64,000 nucleotides of DNA from G965204755 sp965243415. Lineage in GTDB: Bacteria > Acidobacteriota > Vicinamibacteria > Marinacidobacterales > Marinacidobacteraceae. The stretch covers positions 4,030,001 to 4,094,000 of the forward strand of contig OZ251549.1 in the NCBI GenBank assembly GCA_965243415.1, given 5' to 3'. Made by a program: the position numbers and the translations under genes. This document shows, in pieces, positions 1 to 7,954 of this stretch. The notes below the pieces were generated by a model. It was not told the origin of the DNA. It searched no databases and worked only from the letters and a program-made list of their open reading frames with translations. The stretch's first letter is position 1; each line of letters opens with the position of its first letter.

Positions 1-107
1 GGAGCGGGTTCCCGGGGGGTGCCGCCGGCCCCACCGTTCGCGACGCCCGACCGGGTCGGGAGCGCCCACCCGATCCTTTCCGTCCATCCCGCAGTCCGCG
101 GGACCGG

Positions 108-755
108 ACCCGGTGTCTTCAGCCCCACCGGTGCGCCCGGACCCTGTGTCTGTGGGCCCCCGGGCGTCGCCGGAGCGTGCCCGGACCCTGTGTCTTCAGC
201 GTCGCCGGAGCACGGACCCTGTGTTTTTCGACTCGCCGGAGCGACCGGGCCCTGTGTCTTTCGACCCGCCGGAGCGACCGGGCCCTGTGTCTTTCGATCC
301 GCCGGAGCGACCGGGCCCTGCGCCTTTCGACCCGCCGGAGCGCCGGGCCCTGTGTCTTTCGATCCGCCGGGCGACCGGGCCCTGTGTCTTTCGATCCACC
401 GGGACGACCGGGCCCTGTGTCTTTCGATCCGCCGGGTGACCGGGCCCTGTGTCTTTCGATCCGCCGGGACGACCGGGCCCTGTGTCTTTCGATCCGCCGG
501 GGCGACCGGGCCCTGTGTCTTTCGACCCCGGGCGTCGTCGGAGCGTGCACGGACCCTGTGTTTTCCTCGATGTCGGAGCGCCCGGGCCCTGTGTCTTCAG
601 CGTCGCCGGAGCGCCGGGCCCTGTGTCTTTCGACCCGCCGGGGCGCCGGACCCTGTGTTTCTCGACCCGCCGGCGCGCCGGGCCCTGTGTCTTTCGACCC
701 GCCGGGGCGACCGGGCCCGGTGTCTTTCGGCCCGCCGGAGTTCCGGACCCCGTGC
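108..755. repeat. 32-33 bp minisatellite, about 20 imperfect copies
   Basis: About twenty tandem copies of a 31-34 bp unit whose core reads CCCTGTGTCTTTCGA followed by a GCCGG-rich half. A few copies near both ends are longer (about 43 bp) or carry TTCAGC in place of TTCGA. There are no unique spacers, so it is not a CRISPR array. Long open frames cross it on both strands only because the unit lacks stop codons. The period varies between 31 and 34 nt, so no single frame encodes a constant peptide repeat. It lies downstream of the minus-strand PDZ gene. Bases 1-107 and 756-865 show no gene that I can support. Confidence 0.9.
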
Positions 756-865
756 TCCCACCCCTCGGGGCGGTCGACCTCGGGTGTCCGGCGCGGCGGC
801 GAGAGCGGGACCCCGGGTTCGACTCCCGCCGGGCGGGCGCCCCGCCGGTCGCGGCGGAACCGCGG

Positions 866-1579
866 CTACTCCTGCGGGTTCCGTTCGGCGAGTCTGCGTT
901 CCAGTTCCCGGAGGCGCTCCTCGGCTTCGGCGAGGCGTTCCGCCATCTCCCCGAAGTCCACGGCGCTCAGCTGGGCCCGCGCTTCCTCGAAGGCTTCCCG
1001 CATCGCTTCCCGGGCTTCTTCGCTGTCGAGCACCACGCGGGGCAACTCCTCGCGCAGCCGGTCGAGTCCCTCCCAGTCCGGCAGGTCGTCGCCGGAGAGC
1101 CAGACCGCGCCTTCGCGCTCCCCGACGGTCACTTCGAGCGTGAGCGGCGCCCGGTCGCGGACCAGGCCCAGGGAGACGGTCTCCTCCGGCTCCAGCCGAC
1201 CCACGGCGCGCACCACCTGCTCCGGGCGCGCGGTCTCCTCGTCCCCGACGGAAACGATCAGGTCTCCCACCCGGAGACCGGCGGCGGCGGCCGGACTCTC
1301 CGCCTCGACCGCGGACACCAGGACGCCGGTCTCGCCGGAGGCGCCGTAGAACTCCTGGAGTTCGGGGGTGACGCCGAGCAGCCGGACTCCCAGGTAGCCG
1401 CGGCCGAGGTGACCGACCACCATCCGGGTCTTGACCGGCGCCTCCACCCGGATCTTCCGGTCGGGGTCGCCGGAGGCGAACCACCAGGTCTGGGCCGCGG
1501 CGAGCGCCGGGAACGGGAGCGCGAGGGTCAGGAGAGCCAGGGCGACGGCGCCGCGGCGGCGCGGGGAGCGGACGGTCAT
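866..1579 (-). CDS. Secreted PDZ-domain protein
   Basis: A 237-residue protein with an arginine-rich N-terminus and a hydrophobic signal segment ending near ALAAAQ (about residues 1-29). A PDZ domain follows at roughly 50-140, visible as GYLGVRLLG, a binding-loop region and the GLRVGDLIVSV core strand typical of DegP/S1C-type PDZ modules. The C-terminal 65 residues are charged and heptad-like (EERLRELERRLAE), probably a coiled coil. There is no trypsin-like protease domain, so it is more likely a periplasmic adaptor than an enzyme. It is the third gene after the sigma and anti-sigma genes on the same strand (65 nt gap) and may be an output or input of that regulon. A GAGG purine run precedes the ATG. 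Confidence 0.8.
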   Translation of the reverse strand: MTVRSPRRRGAVALALLTLALPFPALAAAQTWWFASGDPDRKIRVEAPVKTRMVVGHLGRGYLGVRLLGVTPELQEFYGASGETGVLVSAVEAESPAAAAGLRVGDLIVSVGDEETARPEQVVRAVGRLEPEETVSLGLVRDRAPLTLEVTVGEREGAVWLSGDDLPDWEGLDRLREELPRVVLDSEEAREAMREAFEEARAQLSAVDFGEMAERLAEAEERLRELERRLAERNPQE

Positions 1580-1644
1580 GGTCGGGAGTCCTCCGGCGAG
1601 GGATCGAGATCGGGGTGGGAGATTCGTTCGGGGGAGTCGGGGCG

Positions 1645-2382
1645 TCAGCGGCGGGGGCGGCGGTCCGAGGCGCGGAGCAGGGAGGCCCCGCGCGGGCCGG
1701 GCACCGGCGGCCAGAGCGACTCCAGGTCGAGGAACAGGTCGAGGTCGTCGCTGCCGCCGATGTGGATCACCGGCTCGCCCGCGAACCGCCGGGCGCGTTC
1801 CATCTCGGCGACGAGACGGCGCACCTCCTGTCGCAGCGCTTCGAGTTCCGCGCGGGCCGCATCGCCGGCGGCGGGCGAGATATCGCCGGTGGCGGGCGAA
1901 ATATCGCCGGCGGCGGGCGAGATATCACCGGCGGCGGGCGAGATATCACCGGCGGCGGGCGAGATATCGCCGGCGGCAGGCACGATCTCGCCGGCGGCGG
2001 GCGAAATATCGCCGGCGGCGGGCACGATCTCGCCGACAGCGGGCGGGAACTCCCCTGTGGGCGGCGAGGGCGGGGACGAGGCGGTCGCGGGACCCGGGGC
2101 CTCCGCCAGCCGGGCCGGAGAGGAGTCCCCGCCGGGACGGTCGAAGAGCAGCGGCAGCGAGAGCCCGAGAACGAGCGTCGCGGCGGCGGCGATGAACCAG
2201 GGACGGCGGCGGCGGGCGCGCTCCTCGCTGCGGACCCGGTCCATCACCCGCGCGGTGAAGTCGGCCGGGGGCGCCGGGCGCGGCAGGGAGCGGAGCGCCG
2301 CCCGCACTTCTTCGTCGGTCATCTCGTCGCCGGTCGTCTCTTCGGGGGCCGTCTCTTCGGGGGGCTTCTTTTCGGGAGTCAT
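1645..2382 (-). CDS. Anti-sigma-factor-like single-pass membrane protein with heptapeptide repeats
   Basis: A 245-residue protein starting at the ATG of MTPEKK, 41 nt after the ECF sigma gene. Residues 1-55 form a soluble acidic-to-basic cytoplasmic region containing VMDRVRSEERARRRR. One membrane segment follows (WFIAAAATLVLGLSLPLLF, about 60-80), then a long periplasmic part. That part holds nine to ten tandem copies of PAAGDIS/PAAGEIV, a helical stretch rich in R and E, and a C-terminus with DDLDLFLDLESLW. Position and topology match anti-sigma partners of ECF factors. I see no HxxxCxxC zinc motif of the ZAS class, so the anti-sigma role is inferred from context. Longer upstream frames overlap the sigma gene and are not believable starts. 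Confidence 0.7.
   Translation of the reverse strand: MTPEKKPPEETAPEETTGDEMTDEEVRAALRSLPRPAPPADFTARVMDRVRSEERARRRRPWFIAAAATLVLGLSLPLLFDRPGGDSSPARLAEAPGPATASSPPSPPTGEFPPAVGEIVPAAGDISPAAGEIVPAAGDISPAAGDISPAAGDISPAAGDISPATGDISPAAGDAARAELEALRQEVRRLVAEMERARRFAGEPVIHIGGSDDLDLFLDLESLWPPVPGPRGASLLRASDRRPRR
1861..2042 (-). repeat. In-frame 21 bp coding repeat in the anti-sigma-like gene
   Basis: Nine to ten tandem 21-bp units encoding PAAGDIS or PAAGEIV. The unit length is a multiple of three, so copy-number changes keep the frame. Two variant units (GATATC-containing and CACGATCTC-containing) alternate on the upstream side, suggesting expansion by both 21 bp and 42 bp steps. The encoded segment lies just outside the membrane and probably acts as a spacer. 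Confidence 0.85.
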
Positions 2383-2423
2383 CGGTTCGGGTCGGGGGGT
2401 CGGCGGACGGGTACCGGCGACGG

Positions 2424-3080
2424 TCAGGCGAGGGCGCTCCGCAGTTGCGGCGACAGGAGTTCCCGGAGGCGCTTCCGGCCCCGGTGGGCGCGGGACTTCA
2501 CGGTGCCCTCCTCGATGCCGAGCATCTGGGCGATCTCCCGGTAGGACCAGCCCTCCACATCCCGCAGCAGCACCGCTTCCCGGAAGACCGGCGGCACCCG
2601 GGGGAGGGCGCGCCGCAGCGCTTCCCGCACCTCGGAGGCGCGCGCGGCGTTCTCGGGGTCGTCGGGGTTCTCGGGGCCCGAACCGTCCGGCGCCGCGTTC
2701 GGGATCGGGCCTTCGTCTTCCGGACTCTCCGCAACGAACAGGCGCCGGCGGAGGACCCGGCGGCGGGCGTCGCTCCGCGCCAGGTTCGCGGCGATCCGGA
2801 ACAGCCAGGCCTCGAAGCGGCCGGATTCCCGGTAACGGGGCGCCGCCCGGAAGACCCGCACGAAGGTCTCCTGCGCCAGGTCGGCCGCGGTCGAAGCGTC
2901 GGCGGTGGCGTTCAGGAAGTAGCCGAACAGCCGCTGCTGGTAGCGGCGGACGAGGGGCTCGAAGGCTTCGGTCTCGCCGCCGCGGACGCGCTCCATGAGG
3001 GCCGCGTCGGTCTCCGTCTCGACCGCGACCGCAGGGCCGGCCACGAACGGGAGCGGAGTGCTCAGCGCGGCGCCTTCCAT
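2424..3080 (-). CDS. ECF-family RNA polymerase sigma factor
   Basis: A 218-residue group 4 sigma factor. Region 2 is visible at about residues 30-100: FEPLVRRYQQRLFGYF, then the DLAQETFVRVFR core contact segment and FEAWLFRIAANLARSDARRR. A proline- and acid-rich linker (about 115-145) separates it from region 4 (about 150-215), with LPRVPPVFREAVLLRDVEG and the helix-turn-helix WSYREIAQMLGIEEGTVKSR. It heads a minus-strand cluster with the anti-sigma-like and PDZ genes. The 5' flank carries a tandem repeat rich in GGGAAC/GGGAAAC, resembling ECF -35 elements, which suggests autoregulation. The ATG at 3080 gives a short low-complexity N-terminus. A start a few codons later is possible. Confidence 0.93.
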   Translation of the reverse strand: MEGAALSTPLPFVAGPAVAVETETDAALMERVRGGETEAFEPLVRRYQQRLFGYFLNATADASTAADLAQETFVRVFRAAPRYRESGRFEAWLFRIAANLARSDARRRVLRRRLFVAESPEDEGPIPNAAPDGSGPENPDDPENAARASEVREALRRALPRVPPVFREAVLLRDVEGWSYREIAQMLGIEEGTVKSRAHRGRKRLRELLSPQLRSALA

Positions 3081-3109
3081 CGGACGAAAGGGAAAACGCC
3101 CGACCGGCG

Positions 3110-3186
3110 GATCCGTTCCCGACCCATCGTTTCCCGGCCGATCGTTTCCCGGCCGATCGTTTCCCCGCCGATCCGTTCCCGGCGGG
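3110..3186 (-). promoter_or_regulatory. Five tandem ECF -35-like elements upstream of the sigma gene
   Basis: Read on the minus strand, this segment holds about five 15-16 bp copies of GGGAACGGATC or GGGAAACGATCGGCC. ECF-dependent promoters commonly have a GGAAC-type -35 box, so the array could be a multiplied autoregulatory promoter of the sigma gene beginning at 3080. The repeat is seen directly. The promoter role is inference. Confidence 0.45.
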
Positions 3187-3263
3187 TCTTCGCGGAAGGC
3201 CGGGCGGACGACCCCGGAGCGGCCGGCCGGTCCCGCCGGCCGAGCCGTCCCGGGGGCGCCGGA

Positions 3264-3863
3264 TCAGGAACCGCCGATGGCCGCGGAGTAGGCGACGCCT
3301 CCCCAGGAGAAGCGCAGCGCCCCGTCGGCGACCGCGATCTCGAAGACCTCGCCGTCGCCGCTCGCGGTCGCCGGCGAGAGCGGGATCCGGGCCTGCTCCC
3401 GGTCGGCGATCTGGCCGTATCGGCCGATCATCGGCCACATCTCCTCCCAGAGGGACTCCGGCGCCTGCGAGGAGAGATCCCCGAGGCGGATGCCCTGGTG
3501 GCGGTTCACCAGCAGCGACCAGTCCCCGGACTCGGGGATGTGGAGGTAGAGGCTGTAGCGCCCGGCGGGGATGGTCTCGCCGCCGAGGGTGAACGCCCCG
3601 GAAGTCTCCAGGATCGTGACCTGGTTCTCCCCGGCGCGCCAGACGCGGTCTTCGGGCAGCATGGACATCAACTCGTCCACGGCGCGGCCGTCGAGGGGCG
3701 GCCGGCCGTAGTCGATCGTGACTTCGGCCCCGCCGACCGAGGCGGAGACCGCGCCGCGCGGGAGTTGGTCGAACTGGGCCGCCGCCGGGGCGGCGGGGAG
3801 CGACAGCAGGAGCGCCGCCGGGAGCAGGAGTCGGGTCATCCGTCGGGTCATCCGTCGGGTCAT
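3264..3863 (-). CDS. Secreted DUF2911-family protein
   Basis: A 199-residue protein with a signal peptide (hydrophobic LLLPAALLLSLPAAPAAAQ, cleavage near residue 30). The mature part is typical of DUF2911: VTIDYGRPPLDGR near the start, WRAGENQVTILETS, an IPAGRYSLYLHI strand and WSLLVNRHQG. The family is common in Bacteroidota, Acidobacteriota and Gemmatimonadota and has no firmly assigned activity. The first ATG is supported by a GGAGG about 10 nt upstream. It is followed by a 12-bp repeat giving MTRRMTRRMTR, so two further in-frame ATGs lie within eight codons. The gene is monocistronic or loosely linked to the DUF420 gene 58 nt upstream on the same strand. Confidence 0.85.
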   Translation of the reverse strand: MTRRMTRRMTRLLLPAALLLSLPAAPAAAQFDQLPRGAVSASVGGAEVTIDYGRPPLDGRAVDELMSMLPEDRVWRAGENQVTILETSGAFTLGGETIPAGRYSLYLHIPESGDWSLLVNRHQGIRLGDLSSQAPESLWEEMWPMIGRYGQIADREQARIPLSPATASGDGEVFEIAVADGALRFSWGGVAYSAAIGGS

Positions 3864-3921
3864 CGGGGGTATTCCTCCGTGGGGGAAGTGGAGTCCGGCG
3901 AACGGGGAGCGCGCCGGGGAG

Positions 3922-4488
3922 TCAGCCGTGGAGCAGCCCGTACACCGCGAGACCGGTGAGCGAGGCGTAGAGCCAGACCGGAACGGTGATCCGCGCCCAT
4001 CTCCGGTGGTGCGCGAACCGGCGGGTGGCGGCGAACAGGACGGTGGTGACCAGGAGCGGCAGCCCGGCCATCGAGGCCAGGATGTGGGTGCCGAGGACGG
4101 TGAAGTAGAGCGGCCGCAGGAGGCCGGTCCCCGGGTAGGGCGTGTCGCCGTGGAAGTGGTGGTAGGTGAGATAGCCGAGGAGGAACAGCGAAGTGGTCAG
4201 CAGGGCGCCCAGCTGCAGGCCGATGTGGAGGTTGCGGCGCCCGGCGCGGATCGCGAGCACCCCCAGGCACACCAGCGTGGTGGTGGCGGCGTTGAAGCCG
4301 GCGTTCACCGAGGGGATGGTGGCGGTCCAGGCCGGAGGGGCGGCGCCGGGTTCCCGGAGGTACAACTGGTAGATCAGGAACGCGAACGCCGCGCCGGAGG
4401 CGGCGAAGGCGATCCGCACCAGCCGGCGGACGCCGGGATCCGCCGCCGGGCCGCCGGCCGCGACAGCCCCGGAAGCGGCGGCGCTCAT
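3922..4488 (-). CDS. DUF420 membrane protein (CtaM/YozB-like, cytochrome oxidase assembly)
   Basis: A 188-residue integral membrane protein with five to six hydrophobic segments and conserved histidines in YHHFHGD, THILAS and FAHHRRW, the pattern of DUF420. In Firmicutes the family member CtaM is needed to mature the heme-copper oxidase. Here that function is extrapolated. I chose the ATG of MSAAASG because the upstream ATG (4524) would add only a polar arginine-rich stub. No oxidase genes are nearby. It is divergent from argR across about 230 nt, in which the only clear signal is the AT-rich box before argR. Confidence 0.78.
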   Translation of the reverse strand: MSAAASGAVAAGGPAADPGVRRLVRIAFAASGAAFAFLIYQLYLREPGAAPPAWTATIPSVNAGFNAATTTLVCLGVLAIRAGRRNLHIGLQLGALLTTSLFLLGYLTYHHFHGDTPYPGTGLLRPLYFTVLGTHILASMAGLPLLVTTVLFAATRRFAHHRRWARITVPVWLYASLTGLAVYGLLHG

Positions 4489-4705
4489 GCGGCGGGAAGG
4501 ATAGAGGCCGAGGCGCGGCCGCACCCGGTTTCGGCAGCCGACGCGCGGCGCGGGGCCGGGAAGCCCGAGGCGCCGGTCCGGTCGGCGCCGACCCGGGGAG
4601 CCGACGACCGCTCCGACCGCGGGCGGCAGCCGCTCCCGGGGGAGAGTCCCGGCGCCGTTCGGGGGCGTTCGGACCGCCGACGGGCGGATCGCGGCTCCGA
4701 ATAGT

Positions 4706-4711
4706 TATACT
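4706..4711 (+). promoter_or_regulatory. -10-like TATACT box 7 nt before the argR ATG
   Basis: TATACT stands out as an AT-rich island in otherwise GC-rich DNA, with only seven bases between it and the ATG of argR. Transcription from it would begin at or next to the start codon, and no Shine-Dalgarno-like sequence precedes the ATG. This points to a leaderless transcript. I could not fit the AT-rich patch to the ARG-box palindrome convincingly. Confidence 0.55.
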
Positions 4712-4718
4712 GATAAAT

Positions 4719-5195
4719 ATGGAAGGTCGGAACGGGACCGAAGCCGCCGCCGGGGAGCGCCGGGCCGCGGTGCGGGCGCTGGTGCTCCAGGAGCACATCG
4801 CCACCCAGGAGGAACTGGCGGCGCGGCTGGCGGCCCGGGGGTTCGCGGTGACCCAGCCGGCGGTGAGCCAGGACCTGCGGGTGCTCGGCGCGGTGAAGGA
4901 GTCGGGCCGGTGGCGGCTGCCGCCGGACCGGTTCGCCGGGATCGGCGGCCTGGTGGAGACCTTCGCCCCCGCCGGCCCGCACCTGGTGGTGGTGCGCACG
5001 CTCCCCGGCGCGGCCCAGCGGGTGGGACACGCCATCGACACCGCCGGCTGGCCGGAGACGGCAGGGTCGGTGGCCGGCGACGACACCCTGTTCGTGGCCA
5101 GCGCGAGCGCCTCCGACCAGCAACGCCTGCTGGAACGCCTCCGGAGCGCGCTGGACGGCGGCGAAGCCCGTTCCGGGGGAGGCGCTGCCGCGTGA
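4719..5195 (+). CDS. argR: Arginine repressor ArgR
   Basis: A 158-residue ArgR. The N-terminal winged helix (about 10-75) shows QEHIATQEELAARL and the recognition helix VTQPAVSQDLRVLGAVK. The linker leads into the hexamerisation and arginine-binding domain (about 85-150) with AGDDTLFVA, matching the GDDT motif that contacts arginine. The usual SRD of the recognition helix is SQD here. It is the first gene of an arginine biosynthesis operon and probably autoregulates. The stop overlaps the GTG of the decayed argC copy in a GTGA. Confidence 0.93.
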   Translation: MEGRNGTEAAAGERRAAVRALVLQEHIATQEELAARLAARGFAVTQPAVSQDLRVLGAVKESGRWRLPPDRFAGIGGLVETFAPAGPHLVVVRTLPGAAQRVGHAIDTAGWPETAGSVAGDDTLFVASASASDQQRLLERLRSALDGGEARSGGGAAA

Positions 5196-5563
5196 GCGCC
5201 CGCCATCGCCCGCGGGCGGAGGGGGAGAACGCCGCCGGCTTCGTGCCCGGGGCTTCCGGCTATGTCGGAGGGGGACTGCTGCGACGGACCGCCGTCCATC
5301 CGCGGCTCGACCTGGCGGCAGCAGTCTCCGGCAGCCCCGCCGGGGAACCGATCGGCGCCCACTTCCCGAGTCGCGTCCGGGGGTTCGCCGGCCGGCCCTG
5401 CCGGGAGGCGCCGGCCCGGTTCGGGAAGCTCCGGAAGGCGGCGGGCGGGGACAGCGGCCGGTTCGGGGCCGGCGCGAGCGCCGTCGTCCCGCGGCGCCGC
5501 CCCGAACCCCCGGGCGCCGTCCGGGCCGGCGGCGAACCCCGCTCCGGGGGAGTCCGCGCGTGA
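5192..5563 (+). pseudogene. Decayed tandem copy of the argC 5' end
   Basis: An open frame of 123 codons whose first 85 residues mirror the N-terminus of the intact argC that follows: ENAAGFVPGASGYVGGGLLRR here against ENAAVFVLGASGYVGGELLRW there, then HPRLDLAAAVSGS in both. After about residue 85 the match ends, and the last 40 nt resemble the 3' end of argR. The layout is what a tandem duplication of the argR-3'/argC-5' junction (offset 368 bp) would leave after heavy substitution. It starts and stops in GTGA overlaps with argR and argC, like a normal operon gene, so it may still be translated. It lacks the catalytic cysteine and most of the fold. Confidence 0.85.
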
Positions 5564-6684
5564 ACCCCCGCCTTCACCGTCGCCCGCTCGCGGAGGGGGA
5601 GAACGCCGCCGTCTTCGTGCTCGGGGCTTCCGGGTATGTCGGGGGCGAACTGCTGCGCTGGATCGCTGTCCATCCGCGGCTCGACCTGGCGGCGGCAGTC
5701 TCCGGCAGCCACGCCGGGGCGGAGATCGGCGCCGTCTTCCCGAATCTGGCCCGGACCTTCGCCGGCCGGCGCTTCCGGGAGGCGGCGGCCCTGCCGGACC
5801 TGCTCCGGGAAGCGGCGGACCGCGGCGCCCCGGTCGCGGCCTTCTCCGCCGCCCCGCACACCGAGTCGGCGCCGCGGGTGGCCGCGCTGCTCGAGGCGGC
5901 AGAGGCCGTCGGTCTCCCGGTTCCGGTGGTGGACCTCTCCGCCGACTTCCGCCACCGGGACCCCGAGCGGTACCGCGAGATCTACGGGATCCCCCATCCC
6001 GAACCGGGCCTGCTCGACACCTTCCGCTGCGGGATCCCGGAACTGGAGCCGGAGTCGGCGTTCCCCGACTGCGGCGGCCGGGCGCCGCGGATCGCCCACC
6101 CGGGCTGCTTCGCCACCGCGGTGGCGCTCGCCGCGGCGCCGCTGTTCCGGGCGGGGCTCGTCGGCCCGGAAGTCCACACCGCCGCGGTAACCGGCAGCAC
6201 CGGCTCCGGGGGAACCCCGAAGGCGACCACCCACCACCCGGTGCGCCACGCGAACCTCTTCGCCTACAAGCCGCTCGCCCACCGGCACGCACCGGAGATG
6301 GAGGCGCTGCTCGGCCCGGCCGGCGGCGCGCCGGCGCAGGTGCGGTTCGTGCCGCACTCCGGCCCCTTCGCCCGGGGGATCCACGCCACGGTCTTCCTGC
6401 AGCCGGCCGCGCCGGGCGCCGAGGCGGAGGCGGAAGACTGCCTCGCCGCGTTCTACCGGGAGGCGCCGCTGGTCCGGGTCACGCGGACGCCCCGGGTCAA
6501 GGACCTCGCCGGCGGCGCCGCCGCCGAAGTCGGGGTCGCCGCCGCGGAGGGCGCCCTGGCCGCTTTCGGGACCCTCGACAACCTGGGCAAGGGCGCGGCC
6601 ACCGGCGGCATCCAGTGGCTGAACCGAATCCTGGGTCTCCCCGAGGCGACCGGGCTCGACCTCCCCGGCGCGCTCTGGCTCTGA
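5560..6684 (+). CDS. argC: N-acetyl-gamma-glutamyl-phosphate reductase
   Basis: A 374-residue reductase for the NADPH-dependent conversion of N-acyl-glutamyl phosphate to the semialdehyde. The NADP-binding start is FVLGASGYVGGELLRW (about residues 15-30). The active-site cysteine lies in HPGCFATAVALA (about residue 185), followed by VTGSTGSGGTPK and HHPVRHANLFAY. The GTG start at 5560 overlaps the stop of the decayed copy. A 100-nt gap separates it from argD. Confidence 0.94.
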   Translation: MNPRLHRRPLAEGENAAVFVLGASGYVGGELLRWIAVHPRLDLAAAVSGSHAGAEIGAVFPNLARTFAGRRFREAAALPDLLREAADRGAPVAAFSAAPHTESAPRVAALLEAAEAVGLPVPVVDLSADFRHRDPERYREIYGIPHPEPGLLDTFRCGIPELEPESAFPDCGGRAPRIAHPGCFATAVALAAAPLFRAGLVGPEVHTAAVTGSTGSGGTPKATTHHPVRHANLFAYKPLAHRHAPEMEALLGPAGGAPAQVRFVPHSGPFARGIHATVFLQPAAPGAEAEAEDCLAAFYREAPLVRVTRTPRVKDLAGGAAAEVGVAAAEGALAAFGTLDNLGKGAATGGIQWLNRILGLPEATGLDLPGALWL

Positions 6685-6784
6685 GCCGCCGCGCCGCTCT
6701 CCGAACCTCCCGCCGACCCTGACCGCCGCCCGCCGCCGCGCCCCCTCCCCTTCCCCACCGACCCCACCGACGAACCGACGCGCC

Positions 6785-7954
6785 ATGCCCTCCGAATCCC
6801 CCCACCTGTTCCCGGTGTACGCCCAACTCCCGCTGGAGTTGGTCTCCGGCCGCGGCGCCGTGGTGCGGACGAAGGACGGGCGCGAGTACGACGACTTCTA
6901 CGGCGGCCACGCGGTCTGCGGGCTCGGCTACGACCACCCGGCGCTCCGGGAGTGCCTGGCGCGGCCGGAGGCCGGCCTCTTCTTCCAGACCTGCGCCGTC
7001 CCCCACGCCGACCGGGCGCGCGCCGCGGCGGAGATCGTGGGGTTCGCCCCCGCCGGGCTCGACCGGGTGTTCTTCGTGAGCAGCGGCGCCGAGGCGAACG
7101 AGAACGCCCTCCGGCTGGCCTTCGTGACCGCCGCGCGGCGGGACGGGGCCGGCGCGACGCCCCGGGACACCGTGGTGACGCTGCGGGGCGGTTTCCACGG
7201 GCGCACGGCGGCGGCGGCGGCGGTCACCGACGGGGCGGCGAAGTGGTACGGCTTCCCCCGGGCCCCGTTCCGGGTCCGCAGCGCGCCCCGGGACGACGGG
7301 GCCGCGCTGGCGGCGCTGGTGGACGAGCGGGTGGCCGCCGTCATCGTGGAACCGATCCAGGGGATGGCCGGGGCGGTGGCGTTGCCGGACTCCGTGCTCG
7401 CCGCGGCGCGGGACGCCTGCGCCGCCGCCGGGGCGCTGCTGGTCTTCGACGAGATCCAGTGCGGCATGGGCCGGAGCGGGCGGCCCTTCGCCGGCGAGTG
7501 GGCCGGCGTCCGCCCCGACCTGCTCACCACGGCGAAATCGCTCGCCGGCGGCTTCCCGGCCGGCGCAGTGCTCGCCTCGGAGGAGGTCGCCGGGCCGCTC
7601 GGGGTCGGGGCGCTGGGCACCACCTTCGGCGGCGGCCCGACCGCGGCGGCGCTCATCGCCACCGTGGTCCGGGTGATCCGGGAAGAGGGACTGCTCGCCG
7701 AGGTGAACCGGCTGTCGGCGCGGATCCGGGAGGAGGCGGTCTGCGGCCCGGTCGAGTCGGTGCAGGGGCGCGGGTTCCTGCTCGGTCTCCGCTGCTCCCG
7801 CCCGGCGCGGGAGGTCCGCGACGCCCTGCTCGGACACGGAATCCTCACCGGCGTCTCCGCGGACCCGGCCGTCGTCCGACTGATGCCGCCGCTGGTGCTC
7901 GGCGACGACGCGGTGACCCGCCTGGCGGCGGCGCTGGCCCGGATCCCGGCGTGA
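6785..7954 (+). CDS. argD: Acylornithine aminotransferase (class III)
   Basis: A 389-residue PLP enzyme of fold type I. Seen in order: FYGGHAVCGLGYDHP, the pyridine-ring glycine/serine motif SSGAEANENALRLAF, RGGFHGRT, VEPIQGMAGA, the LLVFDEIQCGMGRSG aspartate motif and the TAKSLAGGFPAGA lysine (about residue 245). The reaction is transfer of an amino group from glutamate to N-acylglutamate semialdehyde. Because the adjacent gene is an N-acylornithine carbamoyltransferase, the acyl group (acetyl or succinyl) stays on through the next step. Its stop overlaps the next GTG start in GTGA. Confidence 0.9.
   Translation: MPSESPHLFPVYAQLPLELVSGRGAVVRTKDGREYDDFYGGHAVCGLGYDHPALRECLARPEAGLFFQTCAVPHADRARAAAEIVGFAPAGLDRVFFVSSGAEANENALRLAFVTAARRDGAGATPRDTVVTLRGGFHGRTAAAAAVTDGAAKWYGFPRAPFRVRSAPRDDGAALAALVDERVAAVIVEPIQGMAGAVALPDSVLAAARDACAAAGALLVFDEIQCGMGRSGRPFAGEWAGVRPDLLTTAKSLAGGFPAGAVLASEEVAGPLGVGALGTTFGGGPTAAALIATVVRVIREEGLLAEVNRLSARIREEAVCGPVESVQGRGFLLGLRCSRPAREVRDALLGHGILTGVSADPAVVRLMPPLVLGDDAVTRLAAALARIPA

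Noticed and set aside
108..755. CRISPR array
   Set aside because: The units are directly adjacent with no unique spacers, and no cas genes are present in the window.
795..845. tRNA-like GGGTTCGACTCCCG arm
   Set aside because: The T-loop motif is present, but no D-arm, anticodon stem or matching acceptor stem can be folded around it.
19..2998. Several very long open frames of several hundred codons over the left repeat and sigma region
   Set aside because: They arise from stop-free GC-rich repeats and are antisense to well-supported genes. They have no domain and a repetitive composition.
4700..4721. ARG box for ArgR
   Set aside because: The AT-rich patch does not fit the 18-bp palindromic consensus on inspection. 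A promoter box explains it better.
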